This document shows, one piece after another, positions 29,659-38,570 of a stretch of 64,000 nucleotides of DNA; the first letter of the stretch is position 1, and the number at the start of each line of letters is the position of its first letter. The translations under genes were made by a program, and so were the position numbers. The stretch spans positions 248,001 through 312,000 of the forward strand of contig NZ_SCNG01000004.1 in assembly GCF_005503555.1 (NCBI RefSeq). Reading direction: 5' to 3'. This stretch comes from Rudaea sp. 3F27F6. GTDB lineage: Bacteria; Pseudomonadota; Gammaproteobacteria; Xanthomonadales; Rhodanobacteraceae. The notes under the pieces were generated by a model. The model searched no databases. It saw only the letters and a program-made list of their open reading frames with translations, and was not told the DNA's origin.

Positions 29659-30927
29659 TCACTCCGCGCGTATCGCCGCAATCGGATCGAGCAGGGCCGC
29701 CTGACGCGCCGGATAGATCGCGAACGCAAGGCCGATCGCCGCGCAGAGCGCGACCGACAGCAGAATGAGGATCGGCGACCAGGCCACCTGCCAGCCAGCG
29801 AACGCGGCAATCAGGTAGGCGAGCAGCGCGCCGAAAGCGAGGCCGATCAGCGCGCCTGCGGCGCAGATCACGACCGCTTCGCGCAGGAAACGCACGACGA
29901 TGTCGCGCCGCCTCGCGCCGAGTGCACGCAGCAGGCCGATTTCGCGGCGGCGTTCGAGCACGTTTGCGAGCATGATGTTCATGATGCCGATGCCGCCGAC
30001 GAGCAGGCTCACGCCGGCGATCGAGCCCATGACGATCGAGAAGATGCGCTGGGTTTTCTGATTCTGCTGATAGAGCTGCTGCGGCACGATCAAACTGTAG
30101 TCGCTCGCGCCGGCGTGGCGCTGATCGAGCACCTGGGTCATCACACGCGCGCCGGCGGCGAGACCGTCGGGATTCTTCACGCTGACAAGGATGCGGTCGA
30201 CTTCGTCCTCGAGCGGCGTGAAGCGGAACCGCGCCAGCGCGCTCGCGAGCGGCAGGTAGATGCGATTGCTTTCGACACCGAGAGCAACGCCCTCGAACTT
30301 GTCCGCGCCGAGATCGCGGTCGGCGAGCACGCCGACCACGCGCAGCCAGACATGGTTGACCTTGATCATGCGACCGATCGCGCCGCCGCTAGGGAACAGC
30401 GTGCGTGCCGCCTGCCAGCCGAGTACGGCGACCGCAGCGAGCGCCTGGTCGTCCTCGTTGGTCAACGCGCGCCCTTCGGCGAGATGCAGCGCGGCGAGAG
30501 AAAAATAGTTGGCGCTGACGCCGCTCGCCTGCACTTCGCCTGCGCCCTCGTCACTGAACACGGCGTAGCTGCGGACTTTTTTCTCGGCCGCGTAAAGCTC
30601 GGCATTCGGCACGACCTGCAGCGCTGAACGTGCGTCGGCAAGGGTGAGGCCGAGACTGCGCGCACGCGTTTCCTTGAGCGTCTCGGAATCCTGCTCTTTG
30701 CGCTCGGCGATCAGATTATGCAGGCCGAGGCTTTCGACCAGGCGCAGCGCTTCGCGCCGGCTGCCCTCGCCGACGCCCTGCATCGCGACGATCGCGCCGA
30801 CGCCGAAGATCAGACCGAGCAGGGTCAGCAGGGTACGCAGTTTGCGCCGGGTCAGCTCGTCGATCGCCTCGCGCCATGCAGACGGCATCCGCTGCAGCAA
30901 GGCATTGGGATGCTTCGCGGCATTCAT
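29659..30927 (-). CDS. MacB-like ABC transporter permease
   Basis: A 422-residue permease of the MacB/LolC-FtsX type. It has one N-terminal helix (LRTLLTLLGLIFGVGAIVAM), a large periplasmic MacB-PCD domain (about 60-290) and three C-terminal helices (SIVMGSIAGVSLLVGGIGIM, VICAAGALIGLAFGALLAYL, LILLSVALCAAIGLAFAI) ending YPARQAALLDPIAAIRAE. The coupling motif RRREIGLLRALGARRRDI is present. Its ATG overlaps the stop of the upstream adaptor gene (ATGA). It is the last gene of a four-gene exporter operon. The cargo is unknown. Confidence 0.9.
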   Translation of the reverse strand: MNAAKHPNALLQRMPSAWREAIDELTRRKLRTLLTLLGLIFGVGAIVAMQGVGEGSRREALRLVESLGLHNLIAERKEQDSETLKETRARSLGLTLADARSALQVVPNAELYAAEKKVRSYAVFSDEGAGEVQASGVSANYFSLAALHLAEGRALTNEDDQALAAVAVLGWQAARTLFPSGGAIGRMIKVNHVWLRVVGVLADRDLGADKFEGVALGVESNRIYLPLASALARFRFTPLEDEVDRILVSVKNPDGLAAGARVMTQVLDQRHAGASDYSLIVPQQLYQQNQKTQRIFSIVMGSIAGVSLLVGGIGIMNIMLANVLERRREIGLLRALGARRRDIVVRFLREAVVICAAGALIGLAFGALLAYLIAAFAGWQVAWSPILILLSVALCAAIGLAFAIYPARQAALLDPIAAIRAE

Positions 30928-32186
30928 GGCGCGGCCGCCGCCTTCGTCGCCGCGGCTGCGGTCGCCGGCTTCTTCTCCACGCCGGGGGCAGCGCCCTGCG
31001 TTTGCGGTGCGGCGAGCACGATCTCGTCGCCGCTGCTGAGGCCGTCGAGCACCTGCGAACGCGCGGGCCCGCGCACGCCGAGCTTGACCGGGCGCGTCGC
31101 CGTGCCGCCGCCCGTGCGCACCGATACTTCGCTGGTCTCGCCGCTCGCACGCACGGCGATGTTCGGCACTGTGATCGCGTCCTTCGCATCGAGCAGGACG
31201 ATGTCCGCGCGGAATCTCTGGCCGGGCGTCCACGCGTATTTCGCCACCGCGGCGGCATCGACTTTCGCCTTGAACGACAAATACTTCACCGGCGAATCGC
31301 GGCCGCGCGGCGCCGCGGCCGCGGCGATCCAGGCGATCTCGCTCACGACCTTCTGCTCCGGCGCGCCGAGCGGCGCGAGTTCGACGCGCTGGCCTTCCTT
31401 GAGGCCGCCGGCTTCGCTCTGCGGCAGCGCAAGTTCGACTTCCATGTTTTGCGTGTCGGGCAGCGTCGCGAAGTTGTTGCCGGCCCACATGCTCGCGCCG
31501 ACACGCGGCTTCTCGCCCGACCAGTCGGCTTCGAGCACGACGAGGCCGTCGTGCGGCGCTTTGAGTTCAAGCGCGGCGAGATCGCTGCGGCGGTCGCTGG
31601 CCAGTTTGTCGTTGGCTGCACGCTGTGCGTCGATCAAAGCGAACTCGGCCTTGCCGCGTGTCGTCGCCATCGATTTCTGCCAGTTGAGCGTGCCTTCTTT
31701 GACGCCGAGGAAATGTTCGTCCTGCACCGCGTCGAGAATGGTGTTGCGCGCGAGCAGACCGTCGCTCGCACCGGCATAGCGGCGCGCGATCGCGAGCAGA
31801 CCTTCGACCTGGGAGAGATCGACTTCGAGCTTGCCGGTCGCGCCGTCGAGCTCGCCTTCCTTCGCCGCACGCGCGAGCGTATTGCGCTGCAGATCGACGA
31901 GCGCCGTCGCCAGCTGCAGCTTGCTCGACTCCGCGGCGAAGCGCGCGACGAGGTCGCCCTGCTTGACCCGGCTGCCGTCGGGCAGCGCCCAGGCGAGCTG
32001 GCGCTGCGACCATTGCTGGCCCGGCACGGTCAGCGGCGTCGCCTTGGCCGACTTGAGTACGCCCTCCGCCTCGATCGTGATGCGCGCCGGCGCATGGACT
32101 ACGCGCTCGGTAACGGTCAAATCCGTCGGTGCCTTCGCACAGGCACCGAGCAGGAGAACGGCGGCGAGCAGCGGACGCGCGTTCAT
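30924..32186 (-). CDS. Lipoprotein periplasmic adaptor (HlyD/MacA family)
   Basis: A 420-residue adaptor with a lipoprotein signal (LLAAVLLLGAC). A split lipoyl domain, a coiled-coil hairpin (about 85-190) and beta-barrel regions (LKAPHDGLVVLEADW, VELAPLGAPEQKVVSEIAWI) are recognisable, ending in an Ala/Lys-rich tail. It bridges the inner-membrane pump and a TolC-type channel. It overlaps the gene before and after by four bases each (ATGA), so the operon is tightly coupled. Confidence 0.85.
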   Translation of the reverse strand: MNARPLLAAVLLLGACAKAPTDLTVTERVVHAPARITIEAEGVLKSAKATPLTVPGQQWSQRQLAWALPDGSRVKQGDLVARFAAESSKLQLATALVDLQRNTLARAAKEGELDGATGKLEVDLSQVEGLLAIARRYAGASDGLLARNTILDAVQDEHFLGVKEGTLNWQKSMATTRGKAEFALIDAQRAANDKLASDRRSDLAALELKAPHDGLVVLEADWSGEKPRVGASMWAGNNFATLPDTQNMEVELALPQSEAGGLKEGQRVELAPLGAPEQKVVSEIAWIAAAAAPRGRDSPVKYLSFKAKVDAAAVAKYAWTPGQRFRADIVLLDAKDAITVPNIAVRASGETSEVSVRTGGGTATRPVKLGVRGPARSQVLDGLSSGDEIVLAAPQTQGAAPGVEKKPATAAAATKAAAAP

Positions 32187-34087
32187 TTCGCCGCCACCTC
32201 GGTCGGTTTGCCGGAAAACTCCACGCGCACCGCCTGACCCGGTTTGAGCTTGATCCCGGTCGGATCGAGAGCGATGCGCACGTCGATCACCGGCACCGGC
32301 TCGACGCGCGACTTGCTGTGTATCGACAGGCCGATGTCGTCGACGCGGCCGCCGAGACTTTGTCCGGCACCGCCTTCGAGCAACACGCGCACCGCGTCGC
32401 CGCGATGCACGCGCGTCAGATCACGCTCGGCGAGGCCGACGCGCACGGCCAGCGAAGTCACGTCGGGAATTTCGCCGACCGACTGGCCGCGCCAGATCTG
32501 CTTGCCGATGTCGATCTTCTCGCCGTTCCAGCTCGTGCCATGCAGAAAAATGCCGTCGCGCGGCGCGGCCACGCTGAGCGAGGCGATCGCCGCCTGCATG
32601 CGTGCGACGTCTTCTTTCAGGCGCGCCGCACTGACGTCGACCAGGCGCTGCTCGGCGGTACGCCCAACCGCCGCCGCCTCGGCGCGCTTGTGGCTCGCCG
32701 CGGCTTTCTGCTCGGCCTTGCGCTTGGCGATCAGCAGTTTCTTGAATTCAACGCCGGGCACGTAGGCTTCGGGCTGGCTCGCCTTGCGCTGCGCCTTGGT
32801 CGCGTCGGCTTCGGCCTCAGCCACGGTCAGATCCTCGGTGCGCGCGCGTTCGACGAGTTCGAGACGCAACTTCTCCTGCTCGCGCAGCTTGGCTTCGAGT
32901 TCGCCCTGTTTGGTCGAAAGCGTCTTCATCGTTTCGCCGCCGTCGAACGAGACGAGCGGCTGGCCCTGCTTCACCGCCTCACCGTCGCCAGCCATCTGGG
33001 TGATCGTCAGCTGCCACAGATCCTCGACCTGCGGCGGCGAAATCGCCGCGGTCACCTGCGCATAGATTTCGCCGTTGGCGCGCACCGGTTCGCTGCGCAC
33101 CGTGGCCGCCGCCGCGAGCGGTTTCGCCTGCGCCTGCTCACTGTCGACGCGCACGCTCATGCCCGGCTTAAGGGCGAGGCCGAGATTCGCCGGCAGGTCG
33201 AGTTCGACGAGGAAGTACTTGCCCTCGCCCCACTGCGCGCGGCTTTCCGGCGCGCCGGAAATCGATGCGATCTTGCTCGCCACCGACGCGCCGGGCAGAG
33301 CATCGAAGCTCAGCTGCACGTTCTGCCCCGATGCAAGTCCGGCGCGGTCGGATTCGAGCACCCAGGCGCGCACGCCCATGCGCCCGCCGGCGTCGACGAT
33401 CTGGCCGACTTCGTTGCCCGGAAAGGCGGACGAGCCTTCTTCGTAGCGGCCCGTGCCGAACCAGCGGCTGAAACCGTGCACGACGGTGCCAGCGCGGTCC
33501 GCACGCACTTCCGCCTCGTCGACCTGGACCTGGTCGTAGTCGTGCTGCAGCTTCGATTTGCCGATTTCGAGTTTGCCGTCGTCGCGGCGCCGCGTGACCG
33601 CGTCCTGCGCGGCGGTGAGTTGCTGCTGCTTGAGCTGCAGGTCGTGTTCGGCGCGCTGCAACTCGGCGCGATAGCGGTCGTAGTCGAGCGCCGATACCAG
33701 CGTTTTCGGCAGCGCCGCGTCGATCTTCGCCGTATCGAGCGCGGCCTGTGCGTCGATCAGCGCGAGCTCCGCATCGGCGGCCTTGAGTTCGAGTTCGCTC
33801 GCTTCCTTGTCGATCTTCGCCGCGGTCTGTTCGGCCTGCGCGTCGAGCGTGCGCATCTCGGCGGCAGCCTGGCCCGCGTCGATGCGCAGGATCACGTCGC
33901 CTTTCTTCACCTGCGCACCCTCGGCCGTGTAATAGCGCAACACGACCGGCGAGGACATCGACGGCGGACAGAAAATCGGCTGCGCATCGAGCGCGCGCAC
34001 TTCGCCGGAAAACACCACGGCCACCGCCGGGCGTGCGGCGACGGCGAGCGCAGCCAGCAGCACGATCGAACTAGGTCGCGCGATCAA
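32183..34087 (-). CDS. Large HlyD-like adaptor, apparently two adaptor modules in tandem
   Basis: A 634-residue exported adaptor, far longer than the usual 350-420. After a signal peptide (IVLLAALAVAARPAVA), module 1 has a lipoyl half (VVLRYYTAEGAQVKKGDVIL), a coiled coil and the second half (RADRAGTVVHGFSRW). Module 2 repeats the plan from about residue 335: MAGDGEAVKQGQPLVSFDGG, a second coiled coil, VAAPRDGIFLHGTSWNG and a barrel (VRVLLEGGAGQSLGGRVDDI). I start it at a TTG (34087) because GGGAGG lies seven bases upstream; it overlaps the ATPase gene by 17 bases. An upstream ATG at 34150 would add residues read from inside that gene. Confidence 0.82.
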   Translation of the reverse strand: MIARPSSIVLLAALAVAARPAVAVVFSGEVRALDAQPIFCPPSMSSPVVLRYYTAEGAQVKKGDVILRIDAGQAAAEMRTLDAQAEQTAAKIDKEASELELKAADAELALIDAQAALDTAKIDAALPKTLVSALDYDRYRAELQRAEHDLQLKQQQLTAAQDAVTRRRDDGKLEIGKSKLQHDYDQVQVDEAEVRADRAGTVVHGFSRWFGTGRYEEGSSAFPGNEVGQIVDAGGRMGVRAWVLESDRAGLASGQNVQLSFDALPGASVASKIASISGAPESRAQWGEGKYFLVELDLPANLGLALKPGMSVRVDSEQAQAKPLAAAATVRSEPVRANGEIYAQVTAAISPPQVEDLWQLTITQMAGDGEAVKQGQPLVSFDGGETMKTLSTKQGELEAKLREQEKLRLELVERARTEDLTVAEAEADATKAQRKASQPEAYVPGVEFKKLLIAKRKAEQKAAASHKRAEAAAVGRTAEQRLVDVSAARLKEDVARMQAAIASLSVAAPRDGIFLHGTSWNGEKIDIGKQIWRGQSVGEIPDVTSLAVRVGLAERDLTRVHRGDAVRVLLEGGAGQSLGGRVDDIGLSIHSKSRVEPVPVIDVRIALDPTGIKLKPGQAVRVEFSGKPTEVAAK

Positions 34088-34745
34088 ATTCGATCCTCCC
34101 GTCGCGCAGATGCACCTGGCGCTGCGCGCGAGCGGCGACGTCGGCATCATGAGTCACGAGCACGACGGTCTGGCCCTGCGCATGCACTTCTTCGATCAGG
34201 CCGAGTACGTCGGCGGCGCTCTTCGAATCGAGATTGCCGGTCGGCTCGTCGGCGAGCAACAGAGCCGGCTGCATCAGCAATGCGCGCGCGATCGCCACGC
34301 GCTGCATCTGGCCGCCGGATAGCTGGTCGGGCCGGTGGTCGAGGCGCTGCGACAGGCCCATGCGTTCGAGCAGGCTGTGCGCGCGCGCTTCGAGTTGCGG
34401 TGCCGGCTCGCGCAGAAAGCGCTGCGGCAGCAGCACGTTTTCGAGCACGGTCAGGCGCGGCAACAGATGGAACGACTGAAAAACGAAGCCGATGCGGCGA
34501 TTGCGGAAATCGCTCGCGCGCTCGTCGTCGAAGGTCGATACGTCGGTCGCGTCGAGGTGGTAGCGGCCCGAACTCGGGCTGTCGAGACAACCGAGGATAT
34601 TCAGCAGGGTCGACTTGCCCGAGCCCGACGGGCCAACGATCGCGACGAACTGCCCCTGCGGGATATCGAGATCGACGCCGGCCAAGGCATGCACCTTCTG
34701 GCCACCGACCTGATAGCGCCGCGTCACCCCTTCGAGATTGACCAT
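34071..34745 (-). CDS. MacB/LolD-type ABC transporter ATPase
   Basis: A 224-residue ATP-binding protein with Walker [14 protein letters not shown]-loop [18 protein letters not shown], signature [15 protein letters not shown], Walker [14 protein letters not shown] and H-loop LVTHD. The [11 protein letters not shown] stretch is typical of the MacB/LolD group, which powers mechanotransmission rather than membrane transport. It is the first gene of the operon with two adaptors and the MacB-type permease. Confidence 0.93.
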   Translation of the reverse strand: MVNLEGVTRRYQVGGQKVHALAGVDLDIPQGQFVAIVGPSGSGKSTLLNILGCLDSPSSGRYHLDATDVSTFDDERASDFRNRRIGFVFQSFHLLPRLTVLENVLLPQRFLREPAPQLEARAHSLLERMGLSQRLDHRPDQLSGGQMQRVAIARALLMQPALLLADEPTGNLDSKSAADVLGLIEEVHAQGQTVVLVTHDADVAARAQRQVHLRDGRIEFDRAT

Positions 34746-34920
34746 TCCGCGCCCGACTCCCGCCTGTCCGTCATGGCAAGACTACGCGGCGCGGGAAATG
34801 TTCCGCAATGGCGGCAACTGCGTGGCGTCCGCTCGGTATCGATGCAGCAGGGCCGGCGAACGCCGGCGTGTCCGGCAAAGCGAGAACGGCAGTCGGCGCG
34901 TGGGCTCCCGCAGCCTTCAG

Positions 34921-35565
34921 TCAGTCAGCGGCGCGCCGCGGCCGGCGCACAACGCGCACCTTGGCGCTGCTGCCGCCGCCGCAGAAGAACCGCTCGCCGC
35001 CGTCAGATTCGAGTCCCGACACGCCGACGCCCGGTGGCATGTCGATCGTCTCCAGCACCTCGCCGGTCTGCGGGTCGATGCGGCGCAGGTCGCTCTTGTC
35101 GCCTTCCCAGGTGCCGTGCCAGAGATCGCCGTCGACCCAGGTGACGCCGGTGACGAAACGCTGCGCATCGATGGTGCGCAGGATTTTTCCGGTTTCGGGA
35201 TCGATGCGATGGATCTTGCGTTCGCGGTACTGGCCGACCCAGAGCGAGCCTTCGGCCCAGGCCAGCCCGGAATCGCCGCCGTTGCCGGGCGCCGGGATCG
35301 TGGCGAGCACACGCCCGCTCTGCGGGTCGATTTTGTGGATGCGATCCTCGGCGATCTGGAACAGATGGCGGCCATCGAAGGCCGTGCCGGCGTGCGCGGC
35401 CATATCGATGGAGCGCAGTGTCTTGCCACTCTCCGGGTCGAAGGTGCTGAGCCGGTCACGCGCGGCGAACCATACGTGCTGCCCGTCGTAGGTGACGCCG
35501 CCAACGTCTTCGGCACCCGAGAAGGGGCCGTACTCACGAATGATGTCTGCGTTTGATCGTTTCAT
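34921..35565 (-). CDS. Beta-propeller protein (Vgb/YncE-like)
   Basis: A 214-residue cytoplasmic-looking protein built from repeating blades, each with a Trp/aromatic strand and a D-P-x-S/T-G-x-x-L turn: FDPESGKTLRSID, IDPQSGRVLATIP, IDPETGKILRTID, IDPQTGEVLETID. This is the pattern of virginiamycin B lyase/YncE-like propellers; with four or five blades it is small. No signal peptide. It follows the HTH-protein gene by nine bases, so the two form an operon. Confidence 0.78.
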   Translation of the reverse strand: MKRSNADIIREYGPFSGAEDVGGVTYDGQHVWFAARDRLSTFDPESGKTLRSIDMAAHAGTAFDGRHLFQIAEDRIHKIDPQSGRVLATIPAPGNGGDSGLAWAEGSLWVGQYRERKIHRIDPETGKILRTIDAQRFVTGVTWVDGDLWHGTWEGDKSDLRRIDPQTGEVLETIDMPPGVGVSGLESDGGERFFCGGGSSAKVRVVRRPRRAAD

Positions 35566-35574
35566 GCGCTCATC

Positions 35575-36795
35575 CTAGCCGTTCGGCAGCGGCACGGAGA
35601 GTAACAAGGTCGTCGCGATTCCGGGCAGCGGCGCGGCCATCCAGCGCCGCGCGCGTCCGCGCCCGAGCGCCTGCACTTTACCGCCCGCCGCGAGTGCATC
35701 GAGTGCGCGTTGCACGTTGCGCTGGCTCGCACCGAGCGCGAGAGCGAGCGCCGAGCTCGACCACGACTCGCCGTCGGCGAGAAAGGCGATCACCGCGGCG
35801 TGCACGTCTTCGACCGGCGGAGCGAGGACGACGACCTCGCGCGCGCGGCGCGGCTGCAGCACGAAGCCGCCTGCGGTCGCACTGATCTCGGCGAGTTCGG
35901 CCAGCGCCTTGCGCAGGCGGCCGATTTCGACGCGCAGGCGTGCGCGGTAGGATTCGTCGGCGCGCTTTGCGCGGAACGCACGCGCGACAAGCGCATCGCG
36001 CGCGACGTCCTCGGGCCACGCTTCGGCGAGCGCACGCGCGAGCGCGAACAACACCGGCCGCGTCGCCAATGGGACTACCGTACCACCGACGCGGACGGCA
36101 CGACGGCAGGCATCGACGACCAGCGCTTTCGAAGCGAGCAGGGCTTCGACGTCGGCGAGCACGAGCAACCGCTCCTCGCCACGCGCGATGCGGCGCGCCG
36201 CGGGCGTAGCGAGAACGCGGGCGGCCTGCTCGACTTCCACCGCGAGCGCGGGAATGCCGGCCTCGCGCGCCGCGAGCGTGGCGCGCGCGAGCGCCGCCTG
36301 CGCGGTTTTCGTGCGCAGGCGGCGCAGGGCAATGCCTGCGGCGATCAATTCGTGCGTCGCGCGCAGTGCAGCCGGCAGCGAGGCGGAGTCGAGTTCGGCA
36401 AGCCGGCGCTCTGCCTCGTCGAGACGACCGATCAGCAGCAGGCGGCGGATTTCGAGGCAGCGCGCATGCGCCGCATTGGCGTCATCGCCATGCGCTTCCA
36501 AGGTCGCACGCGCCGTATCGAGCGTGCGCGCAGCCCAAGCCAGGTCGCGCGCGGCCAGCGCGACCTCGGCTTCGGCGACGACGCAGCGTGCACGCGCCAC
36601 GGCTTCCTTCGCACCGAACGCGCGTGCCGCACTGCGCAATAGCGCCTTGGCGCGCGCCCATTCGCCGAGCTGCGCCATCGCAATGCCGCGCAAGGCCAGC
36701 GCAGGCGCGTCGTCGCGCAGGGCGATTCGCTTCAATGCGCCGAGCGGATCCCCCGCGGCGAGCGCGTGCGCCGCGGCGCTGATCAGCGAATCCAT
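35575..36795 (-). CDS. HTH-domain protein with Ala/Arg-rich helical N-terminus
   Basis: A 406-residue protein. The first 220 residues are helical repeats rich in Ala, Arg and Leu, TPR-like (ALRGIAMAQLGEWARAKALL). The middle has LRVEIGRLRKALAELAEIS, like the winged-helix output domain of SARP/BTAD-type proteins. A C-terminal HTH (SSSALALALGASQRNVQRALDAL) ends it. It is probably a regulator. The ATG at 36795 begins MDSLISAAAHALAAGD; the frame is open much farther upstream but runs antisense through the DUF899 gene. Divergent from DUF899-DUF2182. Confidence 0.7.
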   Translation of the reverse strand: MDSLISAAAHALAAGDPLGALKRIALRDDAPALALRGIAMAQLGEWARAKALLRSAARAFGAKEAVARARCVVAEAEVALAARDLAWAARTLDTARATLEAHGDDANAAHARCLEIRRLLLIGRLDEAERRLAELDSASLPAALRATHELIAAGIALRRLRTKTAQAALARATLAAREAGIPALAVEVEQAARVLATPAARRIARGEERLLVLADVEALLASKALVVDACRRAVRVGGTVVPLATRPVLFALARALAEAWPEDVARDALVARAFRAKRADESYRARLRVEIGRLRKALAELAEISATAGGFVLQPRRAREVVVLAPPVEDVHAAVIAFLADGESWSSSALALALGASQRNVQRALDALAAGGKVQALGRGRARRWMAAPLPGIATTLLLSVPLPNG

Positions 36796-36933
36796 TTGAG
36801 CGAACCGGTCAATCGCGCCACACTTGTCACTCCCGCCGTTTCGATTCGCCGTTCTACGCTCTCTGCGACCGTCAACCCGCACGCCGCGACGCATACCCAC
36901 GTCCGGCCTGCGCCATCCAGAGGAGAGAATACG

Positions 36934-37728
36934 ATGACCACGCACACGACCGGAACACGCGAACAATGGCGTGCCGCCAGGCTCGACCTGCTCGCCGCGG
37001 AGAAAGAGCATACGCGGCGCGGCGACGAACTCGCACGGCGGCGCCAGGCGCTGCCATGGGTACGCATCGACAAGGCATACCGATTCGACACCGAGGCCGG
37101 CCCGGCGACGCTCGCCGACCTGTTCCGCGGGCGCTCGCAGCTTCTCATCTATCACTTCATGTTCGGCCCCGATTTCAAAGCGGGCTGCCCGTCGTGCTCG
37201 GCGATCGCCGACGGATTCAACGGCGTCGCCGTGCACCTGGCGAATCACGACGTCGCCTTCACCGCGGTGTCGCGCGCGCCGCTCGCAACCCTGCTCGGCT
37301 ACCGGCGGCGCATGGGCTGGAGTTTCCCGTGGGCGTCCTCGGGCGGCAGCGATTTCAATTTCGATCTCAACGTCTCCTTCAGCGAGGAACAGCAGCGCAA
37401 CGGCGGCATCGAATACAACTACGAGGACGACCGTTATCCAGTGGATGAGGCCAACCCGCCGGAAATCGTCGTGCGTCTTGCAGCGGGCTGCGGAACCAAC
37501 GCCGCCGCGTACACGCGCGACCGGCCCGGCGTGAGCGCGTTCGCGCTCGAAGACGGCGTCGTCTATCACACCTATTCGGCCTACGCGCGCGGCGTCGACG
37601 GCATCTGGGGCATGTACCAGTGGCTCGACCGCGCACCGAAGGGACGCAACGAGAGCGGCATCTGGTGGCGGCGCAACGACGAATACGCCGAGCCGGCTAA
37701 AACTGCGGGCGAGTCGTGCTGCGCCTGA
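36934..37728 (+). CDS. DUF899 thioredoxin-like protein
   Basis: A 264-residue cytoplasmic protein of the DUF899 family, with a thioredoxin-like fold. It has TREQWRAARLDLLAAEKEHTR at the start, a redox-type CPSC motif in DFKAGCPSCSAIADGFNG and the conserved YHTYSAYARGVDGIWGMYQWLD near the end. An unusual Cys-Cys pair (ESCCA) closes the protein. AGGAGA at 36921-36926 sets the start. It overlaps the DUF2182 gene by 13 bases. The substrate is unknown. Confidence 0.9.
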   Translation: MTTHTTGTREQWRAARLDLLAAEKEHTRRGDELARRRQALPWVRIDKAYRFDTEAGPATLADLFRGRSQLLIYHFMFGPDFKAGCPSCSAIADGFNGVAVHLANHDVAFTAVSRAPLATLLGYRRRMGWSFPWASSGGSDFNFDLNVSFSEEQQRNGGIEYNYEDDRYPVDEANPPEIVVRLAAGCGTNAAAYTRDRPGVSAFALEDGVVYHTYSAYARGVDGIWGMYQWLDRAPKGRNESGIWWRRNDEYAEPAKTAGESCCA

Positions 37729-38567
37729 GTCCATCAGGCTGCACCGCGATCGAAGCGGGCGAGGCTGCTCCGGCCTCGCCCGCACGCGCCTCGCGCCACC
37801 TCCACTTCGGCGTCTGCGCCCTGCTCTTCGTTGCTGCGACGGCGATCACGGTCCGCGCCTGCCTCGCGATGTCGGCGATGGCCGACGCGCCGATGCCCGG
37901 CGGCTGGGCGATGTCGATGATGTGGGCTCCGATGTGCGGGCAGACCTGGGCCGGCCTCGCCGCGTGCTTCGCCGGCATGTGGTCGGCGATGACCGTCGCG
38001 ATGATGCTGCCGGTGCTCGCGCCGGCGCTATGGTCCTACCGCACGGCGGTCGCCGGCACCGCGGCGACGCGCGCGGATCGGCTGACCGCGCTCGCCGGCC
38101 TCGGCTATTTCGCCGTGTGGACCGGATGCGGAGTCACCGTCTTCGCGCTCGGTATCGCGCTGACGCAGACGGCGCTGCGCTACGCGGCGTTTGCACACGC
38201 GGTTCCGATCGCGAGCGGCATCATCGTCATCATCGCCGGCGCGTTCCAGTTCTCGGCGTGGAAGGCACGGCTTCTGGCTTGCTGCTGCGCGATGCCGGAA
38301 TGCCGCCGTCATGCGCCTGCGACTGCCGGTGCCGCGTGGCGCCACGGCCTGCGTCTCGGCCTGCACTGCATTGGCTGTTGCGCCAATCTGAGCGTGATTC
38401 TGCTCGTCGTCGGCGCGATGGATCTGCGTGCGATGGCGCTCGTCACCATCGCCATCGCCGCCGAACGTCTTGCCGCCGACGGCATCTACATGGCGCGCAT
38501 CGTCGGCGCCGCCGCGATCGGCATGGGGCTGTCGCTCACCATCCAGGCCGTGCTCGGCGCGGCCTGA
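37716..38567 (+). CDS. DUF2182 metal-binding membrane protein
   Basis: A 283-residue membrane protein with about seven helices of the DUF2182 (COG5486) family. Met/Cys/His-rich motifs line it: MPGGWAMSMMWAPMCGQTW, CCCAMPECRRH and LGLHCIGCCANLSVILL. These look like soft-metal (copper-type) ligands, but metal binding has not been shown in the sequence. The GTG start at 37716 lies inside the end of the DUF899 gene, indicating coupled translation. Confidence 0.87.
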   Translation: MLRLSPSGCTAIEAGEAAPASPARASRHLHFGVCALLFVAATAITVRACLAMSAMADAPMPGGWAMSMMWAPMCGQTWAGLAACFAGMWSAMTVAMMLPVLAPALWSYRTAVAGTAATRADRLTALAGLGYFAVWTGCGVTVFALGIALTQTALRYAAFAHAVPIASGIIVIIAGAFQFSAWKARLLACCCAMPECRRHAPATAGAAWRHGLRLGLHCIGCCANLSVILLVVGAMDLRAMALVTIAIAAERLAADGIYMARIVGAAAIGMGLSLTIQAVLGAA

Positions 38568-38570
38568 ACG

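Noticed and set aside
32129-34741. An 870-codon open frame on the plus strand across the adaptor genes
   Set aside because: It lies antisense to two well-supported adaptor genes and the ATPase gene and has shadow-type composition.
35575-37785. Reading the HTH protein as a 736-residue protein
   Set aside because: The extra N-terminal 330 residues are antisense to the DUF899 gene and its promoter. The ATG at 36795 gives a coherent protein.
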